The notes below the pieces were generated by a model. It was not told the origin of the DNA, made no database searches, and saw nothing but the letters and a program-made list of their open reading frames with translations. A program made the position numbers and the translations under genes. A DNA stretch of 7,150 bases from HGM12669 sp048527645 (GTDB lineage: Bacteria > Bacillota > Clostridia > Oscillospirales > CAG-272): positions 1 through 7,150 of the forward strand of contig DBGFNI010000106.1 in NCBI GenBank assembly GCA_048527645.1, given 5' to 3'. Of this stretch, positions 6,354 to 7,150 are shown piece by piece (the stretch's first letter is position 1; each line of letters opens with the position of its first letter).

Positions 6354-7103
6354 TTATTCCGCCTTGGTTTCTGCAATGTCCTCAAACACGTCGGCGTCTT
6401 CACCGGCGGGGTCAATATAGCTTAAGGGGTCCACAGGCGTGCCGTCTACGGACATTTCAAAGTGGAGATGATGCGTGTCTGCGCTCTCCGTGATCATGCT
6501 TTGCCCCACGCCGCCGAGGGTTTCTCCCTCCATGATTGCCGCGCCGACAACAATGCTTTTCGGCAGTTCGGGGGAAAGATTGCAATAGCGGCTGCGCAGG
6601 CCGTTTCCGTGGTCAACCAACACGCAGGTCCCGTCAAAGGGGTCCTCCCAGACGTTTTCAATCACGCCGTCCGAGCAGCAGACGACGGCGGTTCCCACCG
6701 GGGCATAGATGTCAATGCCGGTGTGCACGCGATAGTCGTTCATGGTCTGCGAATAAGTGGCGACAGAGTCGCTGAACGTCTTGGAGACGGTTCCGCCCAC
6801 GATGGGCATGGAATACGTGGGTACCAGTGAGACGGTCGGCTCCGCGGGCGCCTCGGTTTCGGTGGCGGCGGGCTCGGTCTGTGCCGGCAGTGCGGCGTCT
6901 GACCCGGAGCTCAGATCCGGGATTTTCTCAGTGACGGTGATCGGGCGCGTCGCCTGTTCGGTTGCTTTGGGTGCGGCAGATTTTTCTTTTTTATCGCCGA
7001 TGGCGGTACTGAACAGAGAGATGCAGAATACGCTTACGACGACGATGATCAGAATTGCATACAGAATGGCTGTGATCCGCCGGTTTTTTTTCAATGTGCT
7101 CAT
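6354..7103 (-). CDS. Membrane-anchored M23 (LytM) peptidase, SpoIIQ-like
   Basis: This 249-residue protein has a short basic N-terminus (KKNRR), a single transmembrane helix (about 10-33), a low-complexity Pro/Ala/Thr/Glu linker (about 37-92) and a C-terminal LytM domain (about 100-232) outside the membrane. The domain reads YSQTMNDYRVHTGIDI (117-132), close to the clostridial SpoIIQ pattern. The lysostaphin-type zinc ligands are all present: H127 and D131 (HTGID) and H214 of the HLH motif (212-214), so it may be an active murein endopeptidase. In C. difficile, SpoIIQ keeps a zinc site and works with SpoIIIAH in forespore engulfment; B. subtilis SpoIIQ has a degenerate site. The acidic tail after 232 is extra. 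I chose the ATG at 7103 because AAAGGAG lies 7 nt upstream; the in-frame ATG at 7145 lacks a visible site. spoIIID, the usual clostridial spoIIQ neighbour, would lie downstream but is not there, so a general cell-wall M23 protein remains possible. Confidence 0.82.
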   Translation of the reverse strand: MSTLKKNRRITAILYAILIIVVVSVFCISLFSTAIGDKKEKSAAPKATEQATRPITVTEKIPDLSSGSDAALPAQTEPAATETEAPAEPTVSLVPTYSMPIVGGTVSKTFSDSVATYSQTMNDYRVHTGIDIYAPVGTAVVCCSDGVIENVWEDPFDGTCVLVDHGNGLRSRYCNLSPELPKSIVVGAAIMEGETLGGVGQSMITESADTHHLHFEMSVDGTPVDPLSYIDPAGEDADVFEDIAETKAE

Positions 7104-7110
7104 TGTTTTT

Positions 7111-7117
7111 CTCCTTT
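7111..7117 (-). promoter_or_regulatory. Ribosome binding site fixing the M23 start
   Basis: AAAGGAG on the minus strand ends 7 nt before the ATG at 7103. This places the true start 14 codons inside the longest open frame and puts the basic KKNRR and membrane helix at the N-terminus, as expected for a type II membrane protein. No promoter can be judged in the 33 bases left before the window edge. Confidence 0.8.
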
Positions 7118-7150
7118 GCATTTCATGTATGTTTTTTGTCGGCATGTCTA

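Noticed and set aside
5345..6493. 382-codon plus-strand open frame
   Set aside because: It lies antisense to tcdA, the terminators and the end of the M23 gene. The composition is that of a reverse-strand shadow, with no recognisable domain.

Overview
The window is an ordinary chromosomal stretch of a Gram-positive, probably spore-forming clostridial bacterium (Firmicutes/Bacillota, class Clostridia; an Oscillospirales-like lineage is a reasonable guess). The reasons are strong AGGAGG-type ribosome sites, SigA-type promoters, clean U-tailed terminators, a SpoIIQ-like membrane peptidase, and an efp gene next to a CD1247-type acidic zinc-ribbon protein. The coding DNA is moderately GC-rich and the intergenic DNA AT-rich. 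All seven genes lie on the minus strand, so transcription runs from high to low coordinates.

In transcription order: (1) 7103-6354, a single-pass membrane M23 (LytM) peptidase resembling clostridial SpoIIQ, followed by an intrinsic terminator (6287-6317) and a second terminator-like inverted repeat (6193-6237). (2) An extended -10 promoter near 6165 probably drives a cluster of tRNA t6A dehydratase (tcdA, 6079-5330), a DUF1934 beta-barrel protein (5327-4806, 2 nt downstream) and an M24 aminopeptidase P-like Xaa-Pro peptidase (4764-3637). (3) A near-consensus promoter (TTGCAA-17-TATAAT, 3581-3609) drives efp (3495-2938) and the CD1247-like protein (2877-2455), ending at a textbook terminator (2391-2417). 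(4) A second near-consensus promoter (TTGCTT-17-TATAAT, 2330-2358) drives an IolE-like sugar isomerase/epimerase (2296-1481) and, 9 nt later, an RsmF-type rRNA m5C methyltransferase (1471-95). A possible extended -10 promoter at 43-50 may serve the next gene beyond the left edge.

The common theme is translation upkeep: tRNA modification (TcdA), relief of polyproline stalling (EF-P), rRNA methylation (RsmF) and proline-peptide turnover (M24), with an envelope/sporulation protein at one end and an orphan sugar enzyme at the other. I found no mobile element, CRISPR array, tRNA or rRNA gene, toxin-antitoxin pair or defence system, and no convincing undescribed system. The points worth a second look are modest: an extra cysteine quartet on the CD1247-like protein, the intact zinc site in the SpoIIQ-like peptidase, the paired hairpins upstream of tcdA, and the pairing of a sugar epimerase with an rRNA methyltransferase.
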